Below, piece by piece: positions 26,895 to 36,130 of a stretch of 64,000 bases of DNA. Position 1 is the stretch's first letter; each line of letters begins with the position of its first letter. The stretch spans positions 62,001-126,000 of the forward strand of contig NZ_VCHY01000009.1 of assembly GCF_005877885.1 (NCBI RefSeq). The letters are read 5' to 3'. This stretch comes from Labilibacter sediminis. GTDB lineage: Bacteria > Bacteroidota > Bacteroidia > Bacteroidales > Marinilabiliaceae. The notes below the pieces were generated by a model that saw only the letters and a list, made by a program, of their open reading frames with translations, searched no databases and was not told the DNA's origin. Position numbers and translations under genes: made by a program.

Positions 26895-28391
26895 TTAGTT
26901 AGAAGGATTAGGCGTTAAGTTTGGATTTCTGTCAAGCTCCTGCTGAGGTATTGGTAACAAGATTTTAGCCTCTGTCATATTATAATCTACCGGCTGATTA
27001 TCTCTTAAATCAATCTCTACCAAGTTATTCATGGTTTCAACAGCAACCCCATAGCGTACTAAATCGTCCCAACGTTGTGCTTCCTGGGCCAACTCTAAAC
27101 GACGTTCATTTAATATAGCTAAACGCAAACCCGTTTTACTGCTTTTTTGCTCAGCTGTTAGCGGATCAAGGTTTACCCGTACTCTAATAAGATCAACTTC
27201 AGCAGCTGCTTCATTTAACTTGTTGGTTTCATTAAGAGCTTCTGCTTTTAGTAGTACAATGTCTCCATATCGAAGAATGTATTGACGATCGGTACTGGAC
27301 CAGCCCATGGCATTTTTCCACTTGTAACTAAAGGCAACATTATTAGGATTTGAATTACCATCACTCGGTTCTTCTATTCCCCAATATTCATCAATCCAGC
27401 TAACATTTTCGAATAAAACAGTAGCATTCTTTCTAATATTATCACCTTCTGCATCAAAGGCATTAACAAGGTCGTTAGAAGGAGTAACAAACTTTCTCCA
27501 TGAATCACCACTAATAGATGGTGGTAACAAAAGCTGTGGTCCCCAATTACCTTCATCTCCACCCAGATACTGAATTTCAAGAATGGATTCTGCATTGTTA
27601 TAATGGTTTCCATCAAAAAGGTGAGCATAATCAATTAGTTGGTAATTAGCCTCACTATCTTCTACTTCTTTAATATAGTCTAATGCTCTTGCATAGTCAG
27701 GTGCAGGCATTTGTGCACAAGCTTTGGCAGCTAGCGCATTTGCTGCACCTGCTGTTGCACGTGCTTTGTTTATGCTTGCATCATCACCATAAGTATCAGG
27801 CAGTAAATCTGCTGCCAAATCCAAATCAACTAGTATTTGCTCAAAAACCTGGGCTGCTGTTGATCGAGGAATATTCACTGCATCAGCATCAGTAGAAGTT
27901 GTCGGTTTAAGAATTAAAGGAACGCCTCCCCACAGGTTAACTAAGTTATAGTAATGATAAGCCCTTAAAAAGTAAGCCTCACCTTTAATTTGATCTCTTC
28001 TTTCTTCTGATAATTTTGGATCATCAACACCATCCACTTTATCTAACACGATATTGGCCTTTAAAATGGCATTATACAGGTTCGACCAACTTTGATACAC
28101 CTTAGAGTTAGTAGCGGATACATTTAATAAATCCGATTCAAAAATCTCCGGGTTATCTCCTCCTGCATAGTGGTTATCGGATCTTACATCCTGAAAAATA
28201 ATATTATTCCATACATATGCATCTGATTGAAACGATTCATATGTTCCGGTCAGTGCAGCCTCTATTTGGCTATACGACTCGTATGCTGTTGCTGTAGTTT
28301 CTTCTGATATAGGCTGCAAGTCAAGGAAGTCATCACATGACATGGCTGAAGCCGCAATCAAACCACTTAATATATATGTTTTAATCTTCAT
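26895..28391 (-). CDS. susD: SusD/RagB-family outer-membrane glycan-binding lipoprotein
   Basis: A 498-residue lipoprotein (lipobox AMSCDDFLDLQP, cysteine about residue 19). It has the SusD TPR-like architecture: AYHYYNLVNLWGGVPLIL near 144-161, LNERRLELAQEAQRWDDLVRY near 420, and the C-terminal LLPIPQQELDRNPNLTPNPSN. It forms the lid of the SusC transporter. It is encoded 113 bp downstream of susC in the usual order. Confidence 0.95.
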   Translation of the reverse strand: MKIKTYILSGLIAASAMSCDDFLDLQPISEETTATAYESYSQIEAALTGTYESFQSDAYVWNNIIFQDVRSDNHYAGGDNPEIFESDLLNVSATNSKVYQSWSNLYNAILKANIVLDKVDGVDDPKLSEERRDQIKGEAYFLRAYHYYNLVNLWGGVPLILKPTTSTDADAVNIPRSTAAQVFEQILVDLDLAADLLPDTYGDDASINKARATAGAANALAAKACAQMPAPDYARALDYIKEVEDSEANYQLIDYAHLFDGNHYNNAESILEIQYLGGDEGNWGPQLLLPPSISGDSWRKFVTPSNDLVNAFDAEGDNIRKNATVLFENVSWIDEYWGIEEPSDGNSNPNNVAFSYKWKNAMGWSSTDRQYILRYGDIVLLKAEALNETNKLNEAAAEVDLIRVRVNLDPLTAEQKSSKTGLRLAILNERRLELAQEAQRWDDLVRYGVAVETMNNLVEIDLRDNQPVDYNMTEAKILLPIPQQELDRNPNLTPNPSN

Positions 28392-28504
28392 TTTTTTACT
28401 GTTTTTATAACATTTGATGTAGATTATTTTGAGATGAGCATTTAAACTTTAGCATCCTGCTTATTAGTCTTTTGTCTCATGTCTTTTATCTATAATCTTC
28501 TTTA

Positions 28505-31462
28505 TTAAAAAGTCACATTTAAACCAAAGATGACGTTTCGGGTTTGTGGATAGGTTCCATAATCAATGCCTTTCATGGTATTTGATCCGCCAAAAGCATT
28601 CACTTCAGGATCAAAACCACTATAATCAGTCAGCGTTAGCAGATTTTCGCCAGTGGCATACACTTTTACTCTGTCGATGTTAAATTTCCTCAATAACTTT
28701 TGAGGAATATCATAGCTTAATGTGATTGTTTTTATGCGCATATAAGATGCATCTTCGATAAAACGGGTTGAAATTCGTGAGTTATCAGTATTGGCCCAAC
28801 TTGCCTTTGGTATATCTGTAATATCCCCGGGTTTTCTCCATCTGCTGTTTACTGTTAGCAATTGGTTTTTAGGGTCACTCATTCCTTCTGAGTCAATTCT
28901 GGTAGCATTGAGCATATCATTACCATGACTTCCTTCAAGGAACACAGTTAGTCCAAGGCCCTTATAACTTACGGTATTATTAAGTCCGTAGAAGAAATCA
29001 GGATTGGCATCACCAATAACCTTCCTGTCTTCAGGTGTTGGATCAAATGTACTTTCACCGTTTTGGTCAACATAATAACCATTACCGGTTTCCGGATCTA
29101 CGCCACCCCATACATATCCGTAAAGTGTTCCAAGTGGTTTGTCCTCTTCTAATAAAATGGCTTCTCCTCTACCGGCCACATTACCCATTGGTAAACTTTC
29201 TACAACCAGGTTGGTTACTTTATTTCTGTTAAAAGATAGGTTAAAAGTTGAACTCCACTTAACGGCCTTATCAATATTAACCGTACTTAAACTGAACTCT
29301 AAACCTTTGTTTTCAAGGTTACCAATATTTTGTAAAGCATTGTCATAACCCGTACTATGTGGAAGCGGAGCATCTAACAATAAATCCTTTGTCTTTCGCA
29401 AGTATGCATCTACAGTTAACTGTACACGACCATTTAACATGCTATAATCTAAACCAACATTAGTTTGCTCTGACTCTTCCCATTTTAAACTGTTGTTGTC
29501 AATAGCTGAAGGGTATGAACCCGGCATGGCTTGTCCACCAATTGGGTAATTAGCACCAGAACCGGATAATCCGAAGTAAGCATAGTTTCGGATCTGGTCG
29601 TTACCTACAATACCCCATCCCAAACGAACTTTCAAATCATTTAAGAACTCTAAACCTGACATGAAAGGTTCTTGTGAGATACGCCATCCGGCAGAGAATG
29701 AAGGAAAGTACCCCCAACGATTATCCGGACCAAAAGCACTGGATGCATCTGCTCTAAAGTTTGCCGTTAATAAATACTTATCTGCGAAAGCATAATTTAA
29801 ACGACTGATAAAAGAGGTGTTTGTTTTCTCTGACTTTGTATTACCTGCAGAAGTAATAATAGATCCTGCATTGGTCGTTTTAACACCGTTACTTGAAAAA
29901 TTTTCAGTGGTAATATAATTGTTCTCCCACAAAAACTTTTGTGCTACACCTCCCACTAAGGCTTCAATGGAGTGGTTATTTAGTTTTTTATTATAGGATA
30001 ATGTATTTTCCAGCATCCAGTAAGTAGAATGATGAGTGTTATTGGTAGCCATACCTTTTTTTGCACTACCATAACTGGTTAAATAAGGATCTAAAAAGTA
30101 ATCGTAAATACCATTACTAAAATCAACACCCATGTTACTTTTAAAAGAAAAATCCTTTAAAAAGTCAACCTTAACATACATGTTTCCTAAGAAACGATGA
30201 CTATTGTATTCCCTTTCGGAACCATCTGTACTTGCGATAGGATTTTCCCAGTTTTGAAACGGGTTAGATGTAAACGTGCCATCTTCATTGTAAATACCAA
30301 TAACAGAAGGTGTATTGATAACTCCGGTTAAAACACCACCCTGGTTAACAGCATTGTTGTCATTCACATCTACATCAGAATACTTAGTGTAGGCAATTCG
30401 GGTACCTAAACTTAACCAATCGTTTACCTCCTGATCAAGGTTAATTTTAAAGTTTGCTCTCTCCATTTGCGAGCTTCTAACAGCACCTTCCTGCTTTACC
30501 CATCCTCCTGAGATATAATAATTTGTTTTATCACTACCTCCTGAAACTGACAACTGGTAATTTTGAGATACTCCTCTTTGGAACACTTCGTTTTGCCAAT
30601 CAGTATTTTTGTTATAACGGTTCCAATCAGTAGACTGTCCCATCTCAGTCATTAAATCGCGGTATTGCTCACCATTTAAAACCTCCAAAGTATTCCATAC
30701 CTCTGAAAAACCAGTGTAAGCATCTAAGCTCACGGTTGTTTTCCCCGACTTTCCTTTTTTAGTTGTAATTAATACCACACCATTAGCACCCTGCGCTCCA
30801 TAAATAGCTGCAGAAGAAGCATCTTTTAATACGGTCATTGTTTCAACATCTGCCGGGTTAATTGACCTGGTATCGCTTGTAGGAATACCATCAACCACAT
30901 ACAAAGGCTCACTACCAGCAGTAATAGAGTTGGTTCCCCTTACCCTGATACTAATACCTTCTGATGGTTTTCCCGAACCGGATACAACACGAACACCTGC
31001 TGCTCTACCTTGAATTAATGAACCTAGTTGCGTATTTGGTCTCGATTCTAATTCATCAGAACCTACCAAAGCCACAGAACCTGTAATATCCTTTTTCTCC
31101 TGAGTTCCGTAACCTACTACAATAACTTCATCTAAACCAAGAACTTCATCTTTCATGGTAACGTTAATTACCTTTCTGTTGGAGATTGCTTGTTCCTGAG
31201 ATTGCATTCCAATAAAACTAAATATTAAAATTCCATCTGATGAAAATTCACCTGTTAAGGTATAATCTCCATCCACTCCTGTAATTGTACCTAAAGTTGT
31301 ACCTTTTAATATAACCGATGCGCCCGGAATGGGTTCGCCTTTGGTATCAATTACTTTCCCTTCGATTGTTGATTGTTGGGCTATAGCTGAAAGGGACATG
31401 ATAAGTCCAATAGCCGTACATAAGATGAACTTATGATACGCCCTGAATAAGGATTTAGACAT
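28505..31462 (-). CDS. susC: SusC/RagA-family TonB-dependent transporter
   Basis: A 985-residue outer-membrane protein. It has a signal sequence, an N-terminal carboxypeptidase-D-like plug extension (GKVIDTKGEPIPGASVILKG, about 33-115), and a TonB plug (EVIVVGYGTQEKKDITGSV, about 117-230, with the LYVVDGIPT motif). The 22-strand barrel ends in the aromatic NVIFGLNVTF. It imports the glycan oligosaccharide together with SusD. It is encoded after the small T9SS-tailed protein with a 52-bp gap. Confidence 0.95.
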   Translation of the reverse strand: MSKSLFRAYHKFILCTAIGLIMSLSAIAQQSTIEGKVIDTKGEPIPGASVILKGTTLGTITGVDGDYTLTGEFSSDGILIFSFIGMQSQEQAISNRKVINVTMKDEVLGLDEVIVVGYGTQEKKDITGSVALVGSDELESRPNTQLGSLIQGRAAGVRVVSGSGKPSEGISIRVRGTNSITAGSEPLYVVDGIPTSDTRSINPADVETMTVLKDASSAAIYGAQGANGVVLITTKKGKSGKTTVSLDAYTGFSEVWNTLEVLNGEQYRDLMTEMGQSTDWNRYNKNTDWQNEVFQRGVSQNYQLSVSGGSDKTNYYISGGWVKQEGAVRSSQMERANFKINLDQEVNDWLSLGTRIAYTKYSDVDVNDNNAVNQGGVLTGVINTPSVIGIYNEDGTFTSNPFQNWENPIASTDGSEREYNSHRFLGNMYVKVDFLKDFSFKSNMGVDFSNGIYDYFLDPYLTSYGSAKKGMATNNTHHSTYWMLENTLSYNKKLNNHSIEALVGGVAQKFLWENNYITTENFSSNGVKTTNAGSIITSAGNTKSEKTNTSFISRLNYAFADKYLLTANFRADASSAFGPDNRWGYFPSFSAGWRISQEPFMSGLEFLNDLKVRLGWGIVGNDQIRNYAYFGLSGSGANYPIGGQAMPGSYPSAIDNNSLKWEESEQTNVGLDYSMLNGRVQLTVDAYLRKTKDLLLDAPLPHSTGYDNALQNIGNLENKGLEFSLSTVNIDKAVKWSSTFNLSFNRNKVTNLVVESLPMGNVAGRGEAILLEEDKPLGTLYGYVWGGVDPETGNGYYVDQNGESTFDPTPEDRKVIGDANPDFFYGLNNTVSYKGLGLTVFLEGSHGNDMLNATRIDSEGMSDPKNQLLTVNSRWRKPGDITDIPKASWANTDNSRISTRFIEDASYMRIKTITLSYDIPQKLLRKFNIDRVKVYATGENLLTLTDYSGFDPEVNAFGGSNTMKGIDYGTYPQTRNVIFGLNVTF

Positions 31463-31514
31463 TCTTTTTAAAATTATAGATTAATAATATAGACTGAGAT
31501 AACAGGTATTGAAA

Positions 31515-32189
31515 TTACTTAACCAATACCTTTAATGATGAGTCTGTTGTTTTCACTAAATATATTCCAGGTTGATCTACACAAACTTCTGCAACATTGA
31601 ATTTAACAGTCATTTGCGATACTAATTTACCAGACAGGTCAAACACAATTAGTTGTTCTGCTTCATTAAGGTTTTCAATAAGAATGCGTTTTCCAACACT
31701 ATAAGCTTTAAGGCTGTCATTGCTTACAACTTTGTTGCTGGTAGATGTTAGAGGGAGTTCTAAAGTAGTTTGCCCCGTGATGGTACCATCGGCTGCAACA
31801 GAAAAATAGATATCCGCACTTTCTCCATAAGTATATAAGTTATTAATTGAAGCCCATCCCAGTGTTTTCATATGCGGGTTCCAACGATATTCTCCCTCAG
31901 CAACATTATAAAATGTACATTGCCAAGTCCAAACACCACTTTCCTTAATTAACTCCCCTCCTGTTCTTCCTGTTTCACCAGCATACATCGGATACCACCA
32001 ATCTCCTTCATAAAAAGCTCCGGCATCACTTCCTGCCCAGCAAAAAACATTGGTTTCGTTATTGTCATCAACATTGTTGGTTAAAGCACCATCCTCGTTG
32101 TCGATCACTTTTAAGGTAACTGTAGCATTTTGGGCATTTGAGTTTAGAATACCAATTCCCACCATTAATAGAAGTAATATTTTTTTCAT
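31515..32189 (-). CDS. small secreted protein with T9SS C-terminal sorting domain
   Basis: A 224-residue protein with a signal peptide (MKKILLLLMVGIGILNSNAQ) and an N-terminal beta-rich module of about 125 residues. The module shows FCWAGSDAGAFYEGDWWYPM near 49-68 and WTWQCTFYNVAEGEYRWNPH near 88-107. The C-terminal type A sorting region (LIVFDLSGKLVSQMTVKFNV...GIYLVKTTDSSLKVLVK) spans about 150-224. The aromatic-rich module looks like a carbohydrate-binding domain related to SusE-type modules. It is the first gene of the SusC operon, an unusual position for a T9SS substrate. Role in glycan capture is inferred. Confidence 0.75.
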   Translation of the reverse strand: MKKILLLLMVGIGILNSNAQNATVTLKVIDNEDGALTNNVDDNNETNVFCWAGSDAGAFYEGDWWYPMYAGETGRTGGELIKESGVWTWQCTFYNVAEGEYRWNPHMKTLGWASINNLYTYGESADIYFSVAADGTITGQTTLELPLTSTSNKVVSNDSLKAYSVGKRILIENLNEAEQLIVFDLSGKLVSQMTVKFNVAEVCVDQPGIYLVKTTDSSLKVLVK

Positions 32190-32842
32190 AATTCATTCAA
32201 ATTATAATCGGAGATTAATAAGTGAATCTTCCGATTGGTTTAACATGTTTTAGCTGCTTTAACTTTTAAATGTAAATTGAATGGAAAATGGAGGGAATTC
32301 CGAAGCTGAGTAGTGAAAAAGTGGACTATTAAGAGATGCGAAAATTCCTTAATGACTCAAAATCAAGATATAAGAAAATATGGATCCAGGCAAAAAAGTG
32401 GACGTTATTAATCCTTAAATTAAAGAAAATAGGTAAAAAGAAGGTTATTTTTCGGTGTGATGTGTGAAGGATATCAACACTTTCCGAGTTGTGATTTCTC
32501 GAATAATTCTTCCCCGGATAGTCATCCGAGGCTATTTATATTAAATCCTTTCAGGATTGATTTACAGCATTGTTATATTTTGCAAACTTTAAATTTACCC
32601 TGAAAGGGTAATACGTGAATAGCCCCGAGTGGCAACTCGGGATATTCAATATGTAATACAACAACCCTGAAAGGGTTGAAATAAAATATAAGTTAACAGA
32701 TATGTTGCATTATCATAAAACTATGCAAACCACCTCCCCTCGCAATCGACGAGGTACTCCTCCTTTTGAAGGAGGAGAGCTGATTCCCATCTTGTATTAT
32801 ATTGCAAACAAAAGTTGTACTTCTTAATGAGCACAAAAGGAT
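32190..32842. other. intergenic region between PUL operon and SusR-like gene
   Basis: It carries no gene. The half near the SusR-like gene has a cluster of short palindromes (32544-32777, listed separately). The half near the operon has no clear TAnnTTTG element on the minus strand, consistent with activator-dependent expression. Confidence 0.5.
32544..32777. repeat. cluster of six short palindromes
   Basis: In order: AATCCTTTCAGGATT (32544-32558), TTACCCTGAAAGGGTAA (32595-32611), CCCGAGTGGCAACTCGGG (32624-32641), CAACCCTGAAAGGGTTG (32662-32678), CCTCG...CGAGG (32738-32754), and CTCCTCCTT...AAGGAGGAG (32757-32777). The two CCCTGAAAGGG units share a core, and the first is a relative. This resembles REP-like intergenic repeats common in Bacteroidota. 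Confidence 0.65.
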
Positions 32843-34495
32843 TTATTCTTTCACGGCATCTATCTCCATCACTTGTTGTTCAAAGCTTTCTCTATTGCCT
32901 TTAGCCTTGTTTTTAATTTTAACACGGTAATTGTAAATGGTATTTACCGAATAACGCAGTAGCTTGGCAATTTTTGAACTATCATGAATACCTAAACGGA
33001 TTAATGCAAACACGCGCAGTTCCGTATTTAGGCGTTCCTCTGATTTAAGTTGTACTTGCTCTTCCTCTAACAACAATGCGTTAAGCTCTTGAACAAAATT
33101 TGGAAATATATGCAGAAAGGTATCATCAAAATTTTCGTAAAACTCTTTGACCTCCTTATCGATTAGCTTTTGAGATTTTGTTTCGGCAAACAACTCCTCT
33201 ATTTTACGATTGGCAATCTTCTTGTTTACCATTTTATTCATTTGATCCATTTTGTCAATATAATTGGAGCAAATACTTAAAAAGTTACCAATGTAATGTT
33301 CCTTCACATGATTAGACTCAAATAGTTGGTCGTTAGCCTGATTTAATTTTTTATTGGAATCAGCCAGGCTTTGATTTAAGTCATTTAAACGGTCATTAAT
33401 TATCTTCAGTTCTTTTTGGGTTTGTTTTAATGTATTTAACTGACGATGAATAAAATAAATCGCTATTAATAGTAATAATAAAAGCCCGCTAATTACAACC
33501 AATAATAAACGTAACTTCTTTTTCTGCTTTTCAGACTTTAACTCATAAGCTTCGTTTATAACCGGGAAGATTTCTGAAATTACTTTAAACCTTAACTCTG
33601 AATTAAAAAATGAAGCATCATCAAAAGAAAACTTAATAAATCTGTGCGCCCTGTCTATATCTCCTTTTTTGTTTAATATTAAAGCCAGTTCGGTAAGGGA
33701 TGCGTTGTCTTTTACTGAAGACTGTATGTCAGAAATTGCAGATAAAATTAGATATCTCATTTGCATTTCTTCATCTTCTTCAAGCTGATGAAGCAGTGAT
33801 CGTTCAAAAGTAATTAAGGAATAATTTCGGTTTCCTATTTTGGTTTTTGATAACCTTTTTGTGTTAATCTTTTTACATTCCTGTAAATTTCTTTCATCAC
33901 GATATTTTTTCTCCAGAATAGCTAAGTAATCATCTGATTCCGGATTAAGATATGGTATTAAAGAATCAGTATATATTTCGACCTGGGCATAATATTTTTG
34001 GTAATTATCAGCCAGTGGAGCATAAAAAAAAACCTCATTAAATACTTTAATTAAAGACTTATAGTATTCTATAAGTAATTTTTTATCCAGATTTGGCCTG
34101 TCAACTTCCATTAAAATATCATAGGCCTCAAAAGCTCTTCCCGTTGAAGCCATTACGTCAGCAATTTTGATATTGCATTGATTTATTAATTCACTATAAT
34201 TAAGCTCCTTAGCAAGCTCTAAATTAGAAACTAAATAATATAGTGCCGAATCCAGTGTAAAGGTCAGATATTCATTTACAATCTGATTATTAATAAAATA
34301 TTGTTGTTCCTTACTGTTACTATTTTTATTTAAAAGACTCTTTAATTGCTTAATGCGGAAGTTTTTATTCTGGTCATACTCGTCTCTCTTCTCCATTGTA
34401 TGTTCCAACTTAATCAACAGACTGTCAATATTGGCGAAAGTATGATTTGATATTAAAGCAAATAGAAAAATGTATACAATGAAGAACTTTCTCAT
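32843..34495 (-). CDS. SusR-like membrane-spanning transcriptional regulator (DUF6377-like)
   Basis: A 550-residue protein with a signal peptide (MRKFFIVYIFLFALISNHTF) and a periplasmic helical, TPR-like sensor (about 25-325). A membrane helix follows at about 333-352 (LRLLLVVISGLLLLLLIAIY). A coiled coil (about 355-400, repeated LNQSLADSNKKLNQANDQL) leads to a cytoplasmic C-terminal helix-turn-helix (LRVFALIRLGIHDSSKIAKL, then VNTIYNYRVKIKNKAK near 505-535). This is the SusR architecture, which senses a periplasmic oligosaccharide and activates the neighbouring PUL. It has its own -7 element (34521-34528). Confidence 0.85.
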   Translation of the reverse strand: MRKFFIVYIFLFALISNHTFANIDSLLIKLEHTMEKRDEYDQNKNFRIKQLKSLLNKNSNSKEQQYFINNQIVNEYLTFTLDSALYYLVSNLELAKELNYSELINQCNIKIADVMASTGRAFEAYDILMEVDRPNLDKKLLIEYYKSLIKVFNEVFFYAPLADNYQKYYAQVEIYTDSLIPYLNPESDDYLAILEKKYRDERNLQECKKINTKRLSKTKIGNRNYSLITFERSLLHQLEEDEEMQMRYLILSAISDIQSSVKDNASLTELALILNKKGDIDRAHRFIKFSFDDASFFNSELRFKVISEIFPVINEAYELKSEKQKKKLRLLLVVISGLLLLLLIAIYFIHRQLNTLKQTQKELKIINDRLNDLNQSLADSNKKLNQANDQLFESNHVKEHYIGNFLSICSNYIDKMDQMNKMVNKKIANRKIEELFAETKSQKLIDKEVKEFYENFDDTFLHIFPNFVQELNALLLEEEQVQLKSEERLNTELRVFALIRLGIHDSSKIAKLLRYSVNTIYNYRVKIKNKAKGNRESFEQQVMEIDAVKE

Positions 34496-34520
34496 TGGTT
34501 ATATTATCGGGTTAATTGAT

Positions 34521-34528
34521 CAAATATA
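34521..34528 (-). promoter_or_regulatory. promoter -7 element of the SusR-like gene
   Basis: The minus strand reads TATATTTG, 26 bp upstream of the start codon. It matches TAnnTTTG. Confidence 0.5.
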
Positions 34529-34623
34529 GAAAACACTATAACAAATTACAATTTAACTATAACCACACTCAAATGCTAAACATTAAAAAGTGGTTAGAAG
34601 ATATAGTTGTAACATATAGCTGA

Positions 34624-36123
34624 TTAATCATCTTTTAAACCAGCCAGCAGAGGATTTCCATACATTATTTTTTGATTTTTTTCAAAATCATACAATGTCA
34701 ATTCTCTTAGTCTGTAATAAGAGTACCAGTATGTATGTAAAGATTTAATATAATCACGCTTTGCCTTGTCTCTTTCGGAAAGAGAAATATTTAAATCTGT
34801 AATACTAATTTCTCCGTTCTGGAATTTTTTTAGCGCAATCTGGTATCCATTACCTGCTACCTTGTCAGCCTCCTGTGCAATTTCGAGCTGCTCTTTCAAT
34901 AAGCCAAACTGCTCAACCTGAACAATTACATTTCTTTCAAAGTTTTCCCTATCCTGCTGTACATCAAACAACACCAGGTCTCGTTTACTTTCTGCCAGCT
35001 TTACGTTTGAAGTTGATTTTCCCCAATCCAAAATTGGAATAGCCAGAGATAACCTTAACGACTGTTCATCTATTGTATTTTCATATACTCCGGGAATATC
35101 ATTCGAAATATTGGTAGTACCATAAGTCCCTCTTAAAGTAGCTGCCAAACCATTGTTTCTTTTGGCTCTGGTTAAATCTCTATCAGCCTCAATTAACCTT
35201 CGTTTATATTGCGAGGATTCTTTTCTGTTGGCCAATGCTTCTTCCAATGCTTTTTCAGCATCCACTTTAAACAATATCATATTTAATGGCATTACCAGCT
35301 CAATTTCTGTTTCCTGCTCTAAACCAATATATTTTTTCAGCTCAAAATCGGCATTTTTTAAATCCATATTGGCCTGAGATAAAGACTTTTGAGCCGTAAG
35401 AACAGAGAGTTTAATTCTTGAGTAATCATTTTCGCTAATAATTCCCAGCTTTATTTTTGTTTCAGCAATTTTAAGATTGTCCTTACTGTTATTCAGGTTG
35501 TTTTCGGCAAGCTTATAATTGGTTTGTACGGTTAAATACTGAAAAAACCTTGTGGTGGCTCGCATAGAAATCTCCTCTATGGACTCGATGAAATATTTTT
35601 GCGCCTCAGTATAAATTAATGGTTCTGTTTTTTTTGACCATTTCATCCAGTTATAAGCAAAAATAGGTTGGGTTACTCCAATGACAAACGGATCCCCTTG
35701 AAAGTTGGTAAAATTATGCTCAAAATCCTGATACCTTTCTAAAGTACTTTTTACGTAGATATGTGTTCCCAATTGTGGAATAGATTGATTAACAGCCAAC
35801 TTTGCACTACTTTCAATATAATCGACTTCTCTATATCTTACACTACCATCACTTTGCGGTGCAGCCGTCGTACCTTTTTTGTAATTGGGCAAATCTCCGC
35901 TTAACACCAACTGAGGCCTAAACTGAGCCTGAAAATTCTTCCATCGCCAGTAATAATTTTCATACTTGTTTTGTTGATACTTTACAGATGAAGACTGCGT
36001 GATGGCTAAATCCACCACATTCTGTAAGCTAAGTCTTAATTTTAATTTATTGGATCCTTGTGCTTTTCCATAGCCAACTACTAAGCAAAATATAACAAGT
36101 AACCATATTCTTTTAAGCTTCAT
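34624..36123 (-). CDS. TolC-family outer-membrane efflux protein
   Basis: From ATG 36121-36123 the protein is 499 residues. A TTG 18 bp upstream would overlap the adaptor gene and is not preferred. It has a signal peptide (MKLKRIWLLVIFCLVVGYGK), then two repeated coiled-coil/beta units typical of TolC. The first runs from LSLQNVVDLAITQSSSVKYQ near 33. The second includes LRLSLAIPILDWGKSTSNVK near 345 and the long helix ending FQNGEISITDLNISLSERDK. It forms the outer-membrane channel for the adaptor encoded 7 bp upstream. Confidence 0.85.
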   Translation of the reverse strand: MKLKRIWLLVIFCLVVGYGKAQGSNKLKLRLSLQNVVDLAITQSSSVKYQQNKYENYYWRWKNFQAQFRPQLVLSGDLPNYKKGTTAAPQSDGSVRYREVDYIESSAKLAVNQSIPQLGTHIYVKSTLERYQDFEHNFTNFQGDPFVIGVTQPIFAYNWMKWSKKTEPLIYTEAQKYFIESIEEISMRATTRFFQYLTVQTNYKLAENNLNNSKDNLKIAETKIKLGIISENDYSRIKLSVLTAQKSLSQANMDLKNADFELKKYIGLEQETEIELVMPLNMILFKVDAEKALEEALANRKESSQYKRRLIEADRDLTRAKRNNGLAATLRGTYGTTNISNDIPGVYENTIDEQSLRLSLAIPILDWGKSTSNVKLAESKRDLVLFDVQQDRENFERNVIVQVEQFGLLKEQLEIAQEADKVAGNGYQIALKKFQNGEISITDLNISLSERDKAKRDYIKSLHTYWYSYYRLRELTLYDFEKNQKIMYGNPLLAGLKDD

Positions 36124-36130
36124 GTTATTT

